From Gammaproteobacteria bacterium (GTDB lineage: Bacteria > Pseudomonadota > Gammaproteobacteria > Chromatiales > Chromatiaceae), in contig JAGRGQ010000031.1 in NCBI GenBank assembly GCA_020445405.1, positions 1 to 43,189 of the forward strand: a stretch of 43,189 nt of DNA. Reading direction: 5' to 3'. Both the position numbers and the translations under genes were made by a program. Below the pieces are notes generated by a model, which was not told the origin of the DNA, did no database searches, and saw nothing but the letters and a program-made list of their open reading frames with translations. Shown one piece after another: positions 33,552 to 42,826 of this stretch. How positions within the stretch are numbered: the stretch's first letter is position 1; the number at the start of each line of letters is the position of its first letter.

Positions 33552-35417
33552 ATGGCACAAATTATCAATACAAACGTTACCTCCCTGACAGCACAGCGCA
33601 ATCTGACCAAATCACAGAGTGCCCTGTCGACCGCGATGCAGCGTCTCTCTTCCGGTTTGCGTATCAATAGCGCCAAGGACGATGCAGCTGGCCTGGCTAT
33701 TTCCGATCGGATGACCTCCCAGATTCGGGGCCTGAACCAGGCGATCCGCAATGCCAACGACGGTATCTCGTTGTCGCAAACGGCTGAGGGTGCACTGGGA
33801 GAGTCCAGTAACAGTCTGCAACGTATCCGTGAACTGGCGGTACAGGCCGCCAACTCCACCAACTCCGCATCGGACCGTGCTGCGCTGAACAGCGAGGTGC
33901 AGTCTTTGTTGGCGGAGATTCAGCGTACCGCGACGACCACTCAGTTCAATGGTCAGAATATCATCGACGGTAATTTTCAGTCTTCGCAGTTCCAGGTGGG
34001 TGCCAACGCCAACCAGACGATCAGCGTAAGTGTGGACGGTGCCACCACCAGTCTGTTGGGCGCGTACCAGGCCACCGGCACGGCAGTTAACGGCAGCGCG
34101 TTTGACGGAGCAGGCTTCACCATCAATGGAATCGAGGTCGGTGTCTCAGCGGCGACCAGCGACGCCGGTGTTACCGCAGCCAGCGCGGCGGCCAAGGCCA
34201 CCGCCATCAACGCGGTCACCAGCCAGACCGGCGTTTCTGCTACTGCCTCTTCGACCATCACCGGTGGTACACCTATCGCTCGTTCGGCACTGGATTCGGG
34301 TGACTTGTTGATCAACGGCATTGCGGTTGGTGCAGTGGCTGCCGACACCAATGCGGTGACTCAGGGACGCGCAATGGCTTCCGCCATCAATGACATTACC
34401 TCGCAGACCGGTGTTGTGGCGGTTGCCGATGCCAGTACCGGCCAGCTGACGCTGACCTCGTCCGAAGGGCGTGATATCACCCTGTCAGCCAGCGGAACCG
34501 CAGGCGCGGTCCGCCAGGCAAACATACAGCAGATCCAGAATGCCACCGGCCTTGACGCCTCCGATGGCGCTGCGGCAACCACCAACGAAGTGGTTACGCT
34601 GACTTTTGTCGCGGCAAACGAAGGAACGGGTACAGGTATCACCGCCGGTGACGGTACTGCGGTCGGTGATACGATTACGTTGGGTGGGCAGACTTATCAG
34701 TTTGTTGAAAATGCATCGTTTGTCGGTGCCGGTAACGTTGCCGTGGTTATTGCAGATGGTGAAACCGCTGCCAACAACATTACCGCCCTGGAAGCTGCGA
34801 TTGATGCTGAATATGCTGCAGGACGCAGCTCCATCGCGACCGGCGCCAAAACCGCCACCAGCCTGGTGTTGACTTCGGATCAACTGGGTATCAATACGAT
34901 TGCTGCCGGTGGTGCTATTGCTGAGGTTGCAACCAACGCGGGTGCCATCACCAGCGCCATCACCACCCCAGGTGTTGCTCCTGCTGATGACGCCGATGGC
35001 GTCACCACGCGTGGCACTCTCACGCTGAGTTCCTCCACGAATTTCACCCTGGGTGGTGCAGATCTGGCGTACGCCGGCATGACCTCCGCGAATGCAGGGC
35101 TAACCAAGCTGAGTACGGTGGATATCTCCACGGTGTCTGGGGCAAACAATGCCCTGTCTGTTATTGACGGTGCCTTGGCGCAGATTTCCAGCAGCCGCGC
35201 TGAACTTGGCGCACTGCAGAGCCGGTTCGAGTCGGCGATAGCGAATCTGAGTGTGACCTCGGAAAACCTGAGCGCTGCCCGCTCGCGCATCATGGATGCC
35301 GACTTTGCCATGGAAACCGCAGCGTTGACACGGGCACAGATTCTGCAGCAGGCCGGTGTGGCTATGGTCTCACAGGCCAATGCATTGCCACAGAGCGTAC
35401 TGTCGCTGCTGCAATAA
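33552..35417 (+). CDS. fliC: flagellin
   Basis: This 621-residue filament subunit has conserved N-terminal D0/D1 (residues 1-165: INTNVTSLTAQRNL, RLSSGLRINSAKDDAAGLAI, ELAVQAANSTNS) and a conserved C-terminal D1/D0 from about 520, ending RAQILQQAGVAMVSQANALPQ. The roughly 350-residue centre is variable, poor in aromatic residues and rich in Ala/Thr/Gly, with at least two flagellin-IN-like units (FTINGIEVGVSAA near 189; DLLINGIAVGAVAA near 255) that would make outer domains. A single copy is in view, with its own sigma-28 promoter. No Cys is present, as usual. Confidence 0.97.
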   Translation: MAQIINTNVTSLTAQRNLTKSQSALSTAMQRLSSGLRINSAKDDAAGLAISDRMTSQIRGLNQAIRNANDGISLSQTAEGALGESSNSLQRIRELAVQAANSTNSASDRAALNSEVQSLLAEIQRTATTTQFNGQNIIDGNFQSSQFQVGANANQTISVSVDGATTSLLGAYQATGTAVNGSAFDGAGFTINGIEVGVSAATSDAGVTAASAAAKATAINAVTSQTGVSATASSTITGGTPIARSALDSGDLLINGIAVGAVAADTNAVTQGRAMASAINDITSQTGVVAVADASTGQLTLTSSEGRDITLSASGTAGAVRQANIQQIQNATGLDASDGAAATTNEVVTLTFVAANEGTGTGITAGDGTAVGDTITLGGQTYQFVENASFVGAGNVAVVIADGETAANNITALEAAIDAEYAAGRSSIATGAKTATSLVLTSDQLGINTIAAGGAIAEVATNAGAITSAITTPGVAPADDADGVTTRGTLTLSSSTNFTLGGADLAYAGMTSANAGLTKLSTVDISTVSGANNALSVIDGALAQISSSRAELGALQSRFESAIANLSVTSENLSAARSRIMDADFAMETAALTRAQILQQAGVAMVSQANALPQSVLSLLQ

Positions 35418-35431
35418 GACTGAACGTGATT

Positions 35432-35456
35432 GGGGAACCGGAATATCCGGTTCCCC
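35432..35456 (+). terminator. strong hairpin after fliC
   Basis: A perfect 10-bp stem GGGGAACCGG / CCGGTTCCCC with loop AATAT lies 14 bp after the fliC stop. No T run follows, so it may stabilise fliC mRNA or attenuate readthrough into flaG rather than fully terminate. Confidence 0.6.
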
Positions 35457-35480
35457 ACACCTAATGAGTAGGTGATACCC

Positions 35481-35912
35481 ATGAGTAATGAAATCTCTCA
35501 AAACATGCTAGGGGCACTGACGTCCCAGCCGAGGAGGGAGTCGGGTGCGATCAGTAAAGCGCAGAGTACACAGGCAGTTAAAGTTGCGACCGTATCAGTC
35601 TCCAATGGACAGGGACCCGACAGTGCCATAGCCAGGGAATCCGTTGGACCGGCGGTAAATGGGAGACAGCTCGAAGAGATGGTGGAAGATCTCAACGGGC
35701 TGGCCCAGGCTGTTCAGCGACAGCTGGAGTTCAGCATCGATGGCGAGGACGGAAAAGTTTACGTCAAGGTGCTGGATGCTGAGACAAAAGATGTGATCCG
35801 GGAAATTCCATCCGAAGAGATCCGCAATATGCAGAAACACCTTCGGGAGGTAAGCGAGATGATGTTTCACAAGGGAGAGAACACTTCACTTCTTTTCAAG
35901 GGCGAGGCTTGA
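35481..35912 (+). CDS. flaG: flagellar protein FlaG
   Basis: This 143-residue small cytosolic protein influences filament length in polar flagellates. The N-terminal 65 residues are low-complexity. The conserved FlaG domain follows (LEEMVEDLNGLAQAVQRQLEFSID from about 70), with KVYVKVLDAETKDVIREIP as its signature. The ATG at 35481 follows TAGGTGATACCC; another ATG three codons earlier is possible. The fliC-flaG-fliD order is characteristic of Pseudomonas/Vibrio-type systems. Confidence 0.92.
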   Translation: MSNEISQNMLGALTSQPRRESGAISKAQSTQAVKVATVSVSNGQGPDSAIARESVGPAVNGRQLEEMVEDLNGLAQAVQRQLEFSIDGEDGKVYVKVLDAETKDVIREIPSEEIRNMQKHLREVSEMMFHKGENTSLLFKGEA

Positions 35913-35972
35913 AACGGAATCGGGACAGGGATGTTCCGGTCCGTATAAGATTGGATATGGTCAGGTAGCTCA

Positions 35973-37334
35973 ATGCCAATATCATCACCAGGTTTAGGCT
36001 CGGGGCTGGATGTCACTTCCATCGTATCCCAATTGATGGAGGTGGAACGGCAGCCGCTGGTACGACTGGACGGACAGGAAGCATTGGTTCAGGCGGAGAT
36101 ATCTGCCTATGGAAATCTTAAAGGCGGTCTCTCTTCCATGCAGAGCTCTTTGACCAAGCTGCAAGATGCCTTGACTTTTCAATCCACCACTGCTGCATCT
36201 TCCGATAGCGCTGTACTTGATGTCTCTTCCGATACCGACGCGGTGACCTCCTCCTACAGCGTTACCGTAAACCGTCTCGCTCAACAACACAAGCTGGGTT
36301 CCTCGGAGTTCGCTTCGACCGCCTCTTTTGGCGGTAGCGCAGGGGACGTGCTTACTCTGATAGTGGGAGCAAAGAGTTTTACCCTGGATCTTTCGAGCGC
36401 GAAAACCCTCTCGGAGATCCAGGAGGCCATCAACGTCGATGGCAATCAGACCGGTTTAACCGCGGGTTTGATTACCGGAGACAGTGGCAACCAGACCCTG
36501 GTACTGACATCGGGGGATACAGGTTACGATAAACGGGTCCAGCTCTCGTTCGGCGGTATGTTGGATGCCAATACATTCAATTTTTCCATGCTGAACCGGG
36601 ATGCGGACAATCAACTGCTGGCAACTGAAAATGAGTTGGATGCATCCCTGAGCATCGATGGTGTGGCAATCACCCGCGGTAGCAACAAGATTACCGATGC
36701 AGTCGAGGGCCTCACGTTCACTTTAAACCAGGTCGGGCAGGCCAGTGCCAGTGTTACCAGAGACTCCGATACCGCTGTCAGCGCAGTTGAGGAATTTATC
36801 GCAACCCATAACGCGCTGAAAGAGCAGATATCATCCTTGAGCGGTGCCGGTTTAAGCGGCGGTATTCTGCGAAGCATAGATTCATTGATGCGTGGGGCAC
36901 TTAACAGTGCTCTGTCCGGGCTGGGCGAATATTCCTATATTTCCGAACTGGGTGTAACCAGCGATTCCGAAACGGGTAAGCTGCAGCTCGACAGCGAACT
37001 GTTTGTCGCTGCGCTGGAAGAAAACCCAAACAGCGTGATCGGTTTCTTCAGTAACGAGGATAACGGATTTTCATACCGGCTGGACGCCCAGTTGGAGGGC
37101 TTTCTGCAGTCGGGCGGCACGCTTGACAGCATTATTGCCAGCGCCAACAGCCGCGTGGATGGCATTGAGCGCAGTCGTGAGGCTTTGCAGCGTCGTATGG
37201 CTACGGTCGAACAGCGTTATCTAAGACAGTTCGGCGCGCTGGATACACTATTGGCCAGCTTGTCGACCACCAGTGAGTATCTGACTACTCAATTAGATGC
37301 TATCTCGAAAATTTCTCTCAGAAACGACAATTAA
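35973..37334 (+). CDS. fliD: flagellar filament capping protein FliD
   Basis: This 453-residue cap protein guides flagellin polymerisation. The N-terminal signature SSPGLGSGLDVTSIVSQLME (residues 4-23) and the following VERQPLVRLDGQE are diagnostic. The middle includes a flagellin-IN-like segment, and the C-terminal coiled coil (DGIERSREALQRRMATVEQRY near 402) ends with LDTLLASLSTTSEYLTTQLDAI. It is upstream of its secretion chaperones FliS and FliT. Confidence 0.96.
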   Translation: MPISSPGLGSGLDVTSIVSQLMEVERQPLVRLDGQEALVQAEISAYGNLKGGLSSMQSSLTKLQDALTFQSTTAASSDSAVLDVSSDTDAVTSSYSVTVNRLAQQHKLGSSEFASTASFGGSAGDVLTLIVGAKSFTLDLSSAKTLSEIQEAINVDGNQTGLTAGLITGDSGNQTLVLTSGDTGYDKRVQLSFGGMLDANTFNFSMLNRDADNQLLATENELDASLSIDGVAITRGSNKITDAVEGLTFTLNQVGQASASVTRDSDTAVSAVEEFIATHNALKEQISSLSGAGLSGGILRSIDSLMRGALNSALSGLGEYSYISELGVTSDSETGKLQLDSELFVAALEENPNSVIGFFSNEDNGFSYRLDAQLEGFLQSGGTLDSIIASANSRVDGIERSREALQRRMATVEQRYLRQFGALDTLLASLSTTSEYLTTQLDAISKISLRNDN

Positions 37335-37369
37335 GGACTCAGCGAAGGCTGAATAGAGGAACAGACTCC

Positions 37370-37792
37370 ATGGTTAAATCAAGAATCAACAGTGCGCTGT
37401 CGGAGTATGCCAGTGTCAGTGTGACTTCCGGGATCGAGGACGCAACGCCCCACCGACTGATTCAGATGCTGATGGAGGGTGCGCTGGACAAGATCGCCAC
37501 TGCCAAGGGGCATATGCTGCACAAAAACTTGAGCGAGAAAGGGCGTCATATCAGCTGGGCGATCTCCATAATCAGCGGACTGCAGAGCAGCCTCGATATG
37601 GAGGCGGGCGGAGAGGTTTCGGCCAATCTCGACAATCTTTACGACTATATGGTGCGTCGTCTCGGACTGGCCGGCGCCACTGACGATGCAGAAATTCTGG
37701 ACGAAATATCTTCGCTGCTGTTGGAAGTCAAATCCGCATGGGATGTGCTTCCCAAGCAACTGACCGGTGAAAGTCGCCAGGCTGCTTCCTGA
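37370..37792 (+). CDS. fliS: flagellin export chaperone FliS
   Basis: This 140-residue four-helix chaperone binds the C-terminus of flagellin. ALSEYASVSVTSGIEDATPHRLIQMLMEGAL near the start and LSEKGRHISWAISIISGLQSSLDME in the middle are typical, as is DNLYDYMVRRLGLAG. Its stop overlaps the fliT start (TGATG). Confidence 0.95.
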   Translation: MVKSRINSALSEYASVSVTSGIEDATPHRLIQMLMEGALDKIATAKGHMLHKNLSEKGRHISWAISIISGLQSSLDMEAGGEVSANLDNLYDYMVRRLGLAGATDDAEILDEISSLLLEVKSAWDVLPKQLTGESRQAAS

Positions 37793-38112
37793 TGCCGGAC
37801 CGTAGCATGCTCCTGCAGAAAATCCTGGAGATCACCACAAAGATGCGGGAGTCTGCACTGGACTCCGACTGGGAAAGCGTGAGTGAAAGGGAGAGGTACC
37901 GGCGGACGCTGATGGAACGCTGTTTTCCGTTGGATGGGGCCATCGTCGATCGGGCTCATGCGGCAGATTCGATTCAGGCGATCATCGCACTGGACAAGTC
38001 TGTCATGTCATTGGCGGCACACGCGAGGAAAGAGGTCGAACAGCGTCTTTTCGAATTGAAGCTGGGACGCCAGGCGACCAATGCCTATACCAGCGTGGAG
38101 ATCGGTCGCTAG
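37792..38112 (+). CDS. fliT: FliT-like flagellar chaperone
   Basis: This 106-residue helical protein is coupled to fliS. It resembles the short FliT family (FliD export chaperone) in length, helix content and position; visible segments include LLQKILEITTKMRESAL, DWESVSERERYRRTLMERCF and an exposed C-terminal helix near AARKEVEQRL-type sequence. Sequence similarity in this family is weak, so the call leans on the fliD-fliS-fliT order. It is the last flagellar gene in the window and converges on the CcsA-like gene. Confidence 0.85.
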   Translation: MPDRSMLLQKILEITTKMRESALDSDWESVSERERYRRTLMERCFPLDGAIVDRAHAADSIQAIIALDKSVMSLAAHARKEVEQRLFELKLGRQATNAYTSVEIGR

Positions 38113-38122
38113 AGCGACAGTC

Positions 38123-38929
38123 TCAACTGAGAACGAGTTCCAGTACAAACTTGGTACCGAAGTAGGCCAGCATTAAAACGACGAACCCAGACAACGTCCA
38201 GATCAACGCCTTCTGACCGCGCCATCCCGACTTGAATCTGCCCCATAACAGGGATCCAAATACGACCCAGGCGGCAATCGAGAGTACGGTCTTGTGTACC
38301 AGGTGCTGGGCGAACATATCTTCAAGAAACATGAAACCGCTGAGCAGGGCGAGGGTGAGCAGCACAAATCCAGCCCCGATCATTTCAAATAGCAATGCCT
38401 CCATTGTCTGTAACGGTGGCAGGGAACGGATAAATCCACCGGGATGGCGGTTGCGCAAGTGATGATCCTGCACCGCGAGCAGAATCGCCTGAACGCTGGC
38501 CATAGCCAGTAGACTGTATGCCAGCAGCGAGATCAGTACATGAATGCGGAGTCCCCATGGCGCTTCTGCGGAGAGGAAGTGAGAGGTGTGAAACCGGATA
38601 TCCAGAACTATCATCACCGCCGCCAACGGCAGCAGCAGAATACCCAGGTTTTCCACTGGCTTGGACAGCGCGGAAATCAGCAGCAGCAGCAGGATGGTCC
38701 AGGTTACCAGCGTGCCTGCGTCGAAAAAGCCGAGGTTGATGCCGGCGTCGGAAAATAAGTGCTGGTAAAGGAAGAGCCCATGCACAATTAAGCCGGTAAA
38801 ACCCAAGCCTATGCCGACAGATCGGGGGAGATTTTTTACAGTGTTGCTGCGAAACAGCCGCAGGGTGATAACCATGGCGCTGGCAACATAACAGGCAATG
38901 GCGAAGAGTGCGGTAATCGTACTGGTCAT
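38123..38929 (-). CDS. CcsA/YpjD-like cytochrome c assembly family membrane protein
   Basis: This 268-residue protein has about eight hydrophobic helices. The WWD-like segment is reduced to SAEAPWGLRIHVLISLLAYSLL near residue 125, and paired His residues are seen (HTSHF, HVLI, HLVHK), consistent with haem handling. Homologues are commonly encoded divergently next to ffh in gammaproteobacteria and are annotated as inner-membrane YpjD/CcsA-like proteins; the exact function is not settled. The ATG at 38929 is preferred since it begins the first helix directly; longer starts at 38947 or 39025 add polar sequence. Confidence 0.85.
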   Translation of the reverse strand: MTSTITALFAIACYVASAMVITLRLFRSNTVKNLPRSVGIGLGFTGLIVHGLFLYQHLFSDAGINLGFFDAGTLVTWTILLLLLISALSKPVENLGILLLPLAAVMIVLDIRFHTSHFLSAEAPWGLRIHVLISLLAYSLLAMASVQAILLAVQDHHLRNRHPGGFIRSLPPLQTMEALLFEMIGAGFVLLTLALLSGFMFLEDMFAQHLVHKTVLSIAAWVVFGSLLWGRFKSGWRGQKALIWTLSGFVVLMLAYFGTKFVLELVLS

Positions 38930-39101
38930 ATGGAAAGATGTTCTCATAACTGAGGTGAACCTGGAAAGTGGTAATGCGGGTTCCCTGCCAGGTTTCGAAA
39001 CCAGCCGGTTGACTGGAGACAGCAAAGTTCCTCATCCCGGCTTTCGCCGGAATGACCCGGATTCTAAAAAGCAGCCGCTTGCGGCCAGTTTCCAGCCAAG
39101 G

Positions 39102-39131
39102 TTCGCGCTGTCAGAATGCTCCTACTATAAT
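39102..39131 (+). promoter_or_regulatory. sigma-70-like promoter of ffh
   Basis: TTCGCG (39102-39107), an 18-bp spacer and TATAAT (39126-39131, exact consensus) lie 43 bp upstream of the ffh ATG. Confidence 0.65.
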
Positions 39132-39174
39132 GACCGTGTTCAGGCGTTGGCAGCAATCGAGGTATAGACAAGGC

Positions 39175-40554
39175 ATGTTTGACAATCTCACTGATCGACT
39201 GGGAACTGTGCTCAATAAACTGCGCGGGCAGGGGCGATTGAGCGAAGAGAATATCAAGGAGACCATGCGCGAGGTGCGCATGGCACTACTCGAAGCGGAT
39301 GTGGCTTTGCCGGTGGTTCGGACCTTCATCGAGCAGGTGAGAGACAAGGCGCTGGGTGCGGAGGTACTGAAGAGTCTGACTCCCGGCCAAGTGCTTATAA
39401 AGATCGTCAACGAGGAACTTGTCAAGGTAATGGGAGAGGCCAACGAACGTCTGGACCTCTCCGCACAACCGCCTGCGGTGGTGCTGGTGGCAGGCCTGCA
39501 GGGTTCCGGCAAGACCACCAGTGTAGCCAAACTGGCCCGCTGGCTGCGGGAGGCGCAGAAAAAATCAGTGATGGTGGTCAGCTGTGACGTTTACCGTCCT
39601 GCCGCTATCGATCAGTTGAAAACATTGGCGGCAGAGGTCGGTGTCGACTTTTTCTCCAGTACACCCGAGCAGAAACCCCTGGAGATCGCCCTGTCCTCAC
39701 TGGCACACGCACGCAGGCAGTTCAAGGACGTGCTTATTGTAGATACCGCGGGCCGTCTGCATGTGGACGAGCAGATGATGGGGGAGATCAAGCAGTTGCA
39801 TGCCGGGTTGAAACCGGTGGAGACGCTGTTTGTGGTTGACAGTATGACCGGCCAGGATGCGGCTAACACGGCCAAAGCCTTCAATGACGCACTGCCCCTG
39901 ACCGGCGTGGTTCTGACCAAGACCGATGGCGATGCCCGCGGGGGTGCCGCGCTGTCCATTCGCCAGATCACCGGCAAACCGATCAAGTTCCTCGGTATAG
40001 GCGAAAAGAGCGATGCACTGGAACCCTTTTATCCGGACCGAATGGCATCGCGTATTCTCGGCATGGGGGATGTGCTGAGCCTCGTGGAAGAGGTGCAACG
40101 TAAAGTAGACCACGGCAAGGCCGAACAGCTTGCAAAAAAGCTGCAGACCGGAAAGGGGTTCGATCTGGTGGATTTCCGTGACCAGATGCAGCAAATGGCG
40201 CGCATGGGGGGGATGAGTTCTCTGATGGACAAGCTGCCGGGTATGGGAGAGATACCGGATCATGTGAAGGGGCAGGTAAATGACAGGGAGATTCACCGTA
40301 CCATTGCTATCATCAACTCCATGACACCCCAGGAACGGCGATTCCCGGGTATTATCAAAGGTGCGCGCAAGCGACGAATCGCCCTGGGATCGGGTACCCA
40401 GGTACAGGAGATCAATAAACTGCTTAAGCAGTTTGCCCAGATGCAGAAGGTGATGAAGCGGATGAAGGGCAGCGGCGGTATTGCCAAAATGATGCGCGGC
40501 CTAAAAGGAAGAATGGGCCCAGGCGGAATGCCGCCGGGCGGTTTTCCTTTTTAA
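39175..40554 (+). CDS. ffh: signal recognition particle protein Ffh
   Basis: This 459-residue GTPase binds 4.5S RNA and nascent membrane proteins and delivers them to FtsY. It has an N domain (1-85), a G domain with GLQGSGKTTSVAKLA (P loop near 103), DTAGRLHVDEQM and TKTDGDARGG, and a Met-rich M domain from about 330 (FRDQMQQMARMGGMSSLMDKLPG), with RNA-binding ERRFPGIIKGARKRRIALGSG and a C-terminal Met/Gly tail. The ATG at 39175 gives the standard MFDNLTDRL start; the longer frame is discarded. Confidence 0.98.
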   Translation: MFDNLTDRLGTVLNKLRGQGRLSEENIKETMREVRMALLEADVALPVVRTFIEQVRDKALGAEVLKSLTPGQVLIKIVNEELVKVMGEANERLDLSAQPPAVVLVAGLQGSGKTTSVAKLARWLREAQKKSVMVVSCDVYRPAAIDQLKTLAAEVGVDFFSSTPEQKPLEIALSSLAHARRQFKDVLIVDTAGRLHVDEQMMGEIKQLHAGLKPVETLFVVDSMTGQDAANTAKAFNDALPLTGVVLTKTDGDARGGAALSIRQITGKPIKFLGIGEKSDALEPFYPDRMASRILGMGDVLSLVEEVQRKVDHGKAEQLAKKLQTGKGFDLVDFRDQMQQMARMGGMSSLMDKLPGMGEIPDHVKGQVNDREIHRTIAIINSMTPQERRFPGIIKGARKRRIALGSGTQVQEINKLLKQFAQMQKVMKRMKGSGGIAKMMRGLKGRMGPGGMPPGGFPF

Positions 40555-40671
40555 TCTGCATGCGGATCTTTAACTGGAGCATCACGTAACCAATGGTTTC
40601 GGTTGGAAATATGGTGGGATAGATTCCTGTTCCTGATAGTTGGCTCGCGGCTCTTTTTTCGTAAAAAGGAC

Positions 40672-40699
40672 TTCACATTTTCAACTTATAGAGTACAAT
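40672..40699 (+). promoter_or_regulatory. sigma-70-like promoter of the rpsP operon
   Basis: TTCACA (40672-40677), a 16-bp spacer and TACAAT (40694-40699) lie about 70 bp before rpsP, in the 215-bp gap after ffh. Confidence 0.6.
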
Positions 40700-40769
40700 T
40701 TGCCGTTTACCTCCTGCCGGCTGGTCGGAGTGGTGGTGGCTAAACAGATTACGTACTAAAGGGTTGGAC

Positions 40770-41030
40770 ATGGTATCGATTCGCCTTTCACGAACGGGCG
40801 CCAAAAAGCGGCCGTTTTACCACATTGTTGCAACGGACAACCGCAGGTCGGGTGACGGTGCCTGTCTGGAGCGCCTGGGTTTTTTCAACCCGGTCGCGAC
40901 TGGTGGCGAGGAGCGGCTCAAGATCAACAACGAGAGGGTGGAGTACTGGATTTCGACCGGTGCTCAGACCAGCGATCGTGTTGCTCAGCTGATCAAGGAA
41001 GCCGCCAAGTCTGCCGCAGCCGCAGCCTAA
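40770..41030 (+). CDS. rpsP: 30S ribosomal protein S16
   Basis: This 86-residue 30S assembly protein has [22 protein letters not shown] at the start, then [17 protein letters not shown], and an Ala-rich C-terminus (KSAAAAA). The ATG at 40770 follows AAAGGGTTGG. It is the first gene of the conserved rpsP-rimM-trmD-rplS operon and has its own promoter upstream. Confidence 0.98.
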   Translation: MVSIRLSRTGAKKRPFYHIVATDNRRSGDGACLERLGFFNPVATGGEERLKINNERVEYWISTGAQTSDRVAQLIKEAAKSAAAAA

Positions 41031-41067
41031 ACGGCGTCTGCCGCCAGCGTTGCCGGGATCCGGTTGA

Positions 41068-41610
41068 GTGACCTCCGGCAAGCAGATTGCACCTGCTGGT
41101 CAGACGGCCAACGGTCAGGCGCTTATCATACTGGGCCGGATCTCCGCACTGTTTGGTGTGCGTGGCTGGGTAAAGGTTTTTTCGGAAACCTCTCCCCGCT
41201 CCAATATCCTGAACTACCCCCACTGGCACTTGTGCGTGGCGGGCGAGTGGACGGAATATCGGGTCCTGAAGGGTCGCACCCACGGAAAAGGGGTGGTGGC
41301 GCTGTTAGAGGGGTTACAAGACCGCGATCAGGCGGCTGAACTGGTAGGCGCCGAGATAGCGGTCCCCAGAGATCAGCTACCGGCTGTCGGCGTGGACGAG
41401 TACTACTGGACGGATCTGGAGGGAAGCCGGGTTATCACACTGGAGGGAGTCGAACTGGGCAGGCTGGAAAGCCTTTTTTCAACCGGCTCCAACGATGTGA
41501 TGGTGGTGGCAGGTGAACGCGAGCGATTGATTCCATTTGTTCACGGCACGGTGATAGAAGTGGATCTGGATCAGGAAAGAGTCACCGTCGATTGGGACCC
41601 GGAGTTCTGA
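41068..41610 (+). CDS. rimM: ribosome maturation factor RimM
   Basis: This 180-residue protein helps mature the 30S head and binds S19. Motifs seen: [22 protein letters not shown] near residue 22, then [24 protein letters not shown] and the C-terminal PRC domain with [11 protein letters not shown] and [13 protein letters not shown]. The start appears to be GTG at 41068; no ATG is in a suitable place. Located between rpsP and trmD as usual. Confidence 0.96.
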   Translation: MTSGKQIAPAGQTANGQALIILGRISALFGVRGWVKVFSETSPRSNILNYPHWHLCVAGEWTEYRVLKGRTHGKGVVALLEGLQDRDQAAELVGAEIAVPRDQLPAVGVDEYYWTDLEGSRVITLEGVELGRLESLFSTGSNDVMVVAGERERLIPFVHGTVIEVDLDQERVTVDWDPEF

Positions 41611-41618
41611 GTTTCTCC

Positions 41619-42362
41619 ATGCGCTTCGATGTGGTGACACTGTTTCCGGAGATGTTTCAGGCGATGCTGGGAAAAGGGGTCACTGGCCGGGCCTTCGAAC
41701 GGGGCCTGGCAGAATTGTCGCTCTGGAATCCACGTGATTACGCGCTGGACGTGCACCGGACTGTGGACGACCGACCATATGGTGGCGGACCCGGGATGGT
41801 GATGAAGCTGGAACCTCTGCTGGCAGCAATTGGTGATGCCAGACTGGCGGCGCCTCAGGCCAGGGTGGTATATCTCAGCCCCCAGGGTCGCGCATTCAAC
41901 CAGCAGGCGGCGGCAAAACTGGCACAGCGGAACAGTATGATCCTGCTCGCCGGCAGGTATGAGGGGATAGACGAACGCATCATAAACCGGTGCGTTGACG
42001 AAGAGTGGTCAATCGGCGATTACGTCCTCAGTGGCGGCGAACTGCCTGCGATGGTGCTGATTGACTGCATTGTGAGGTTATTGCCCGGAGTGCTCGGAGA
42101 TGAGGACTCGGCACAGCAGGACTCTTTTATGGACGGTCTGCTGGATTGTCCGCACTATACGCGTCCTGAGATATTTGAAGGCGAAACCGTGCCCGCGGTG
42201 TTGCTGAGTGGAGATCACGAAGCGATACGGCGCTGGCGGCTGCAGCAATCTCTGGGGAGGACCTGGCTGCGGCGGCCCGAATTGGTGCAGGAGCGGGGCC
42301 TAAGTACTGAAGAGCAGATTTTGTTGGATGAATTTATCCGGGCGCAGGCAGACGCCGGTTGA
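41619..42362 (+). CDS. trmD: tRNA (guanine-N1)-methyltransferase TrmD
   Basis: This 247-residue SPOUT enzyme makes m1G37 in tRNAs. It begins [16 protein letters not shown] and has [18 protein letters not shown] near residue 49, [13 protein letters not shown] (SAM knot) near 110 and [19 protein letters not shown] near 132. A C-terminal helical domain follows. The ATG at 41619 lies 8 bp after the rimM stop; the in-frame upstream extension is part of the rimM end. Standard length. Confidence 0.98.
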   Translation: MRFDVVTLFPEMFQAMLGKGVTGRAFERGLAELSLWNPRDYALDVHRTVDDRPYGGGPGMVMKLEPLLAAIGDARLAAPQARVVYLSPQGRAFNQQAAAKLAQRNSMILLAGRYEGIDERIINRCVDEEWSIGDYVLSGGELPAMVLIDCIVRLLPGVLGDEDSAQQDSFMDGLLDCPHYTRPEIFEGETVPAVLLSGDHEAIRRWRLQQSLGRTWLRRPELVQERGLSTEEQILLDEFIRAQADAG

Positions 42363-42381
42363 GATACAGGAGCATATTGAG

Positions 42382-42729
42382 ATGAATAAGATTATCCAGG
42401 AGCTTGATGCCGAACAGATGGGTCGAAAGGTACCGGAATTCAGCCCCGGCGATATCGTAGTGGTGCAGGTGAAAGTAAAAGAGGCTGACCGAGAGCGTCA
42501 GCAGGCATTCGAAGGCGTGGTGATCGCCAAAAAGAATCGAGGTCTCAACTCATCGTTCACGGTTCGCAAAATCTCGAATGGCGAAGGTGTGGAGCGCGTG
42601 TTCCAGACTTATAGTCCGATGGTGGTGGAGATCAAGGTCAAACGTCGCGGCGACGTGCGCCGGGCGAAGCTCTACTATCTGCGTGGCCGGACCGGTAAGG
42701 CAGCCCGCATCAGAGAGAAGCTGGGATAG
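42382..42729 (+). CDS. rplS: 50S ribosomal protein L19
   Basis: This 115-residue protein of the subunit interface has [20 protein letters not shown], then [29 protein letters not shown], and [18 protein letters not shown] near the end, all typical. The ATG follows AGGAGCATATTGAG. It is the last gene of its operon; a strong terminator follows. Confidence 0.98.
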   Translation: MNKIIQELDAEQMGRKVPEFSPGDIVVVQVKVKEADRERQQAFEGVVIAKKNRGLNSSFTVRKISNGEGVERVFQTYSPMVVEIKVKRRGDVRRAKLYYLRGRTGKAARIREKLG

Positions 42730-42752
42730 TCCTACATGGATCCGTGCGTTTA

Positions 42753-42786
42753 CAGAACACCCCGCCACGGCGGGGTGTTCTGTTTT
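42753..42786 (+). terminator. Rho-independent terminator of the rpsP-rplS operon
   Basis: A perfect 14-bp stem, CAGAACACCCCGCC and its reverse complement, around loop AC is followed by TTTT. It starts 24 bp after the rplS stop. Confidence 0.9.
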
Positions 42787-42826
42787 GACTGCTGCTCTTC
42801 TGGCGCCACGATGGCAGAATCAGAAA

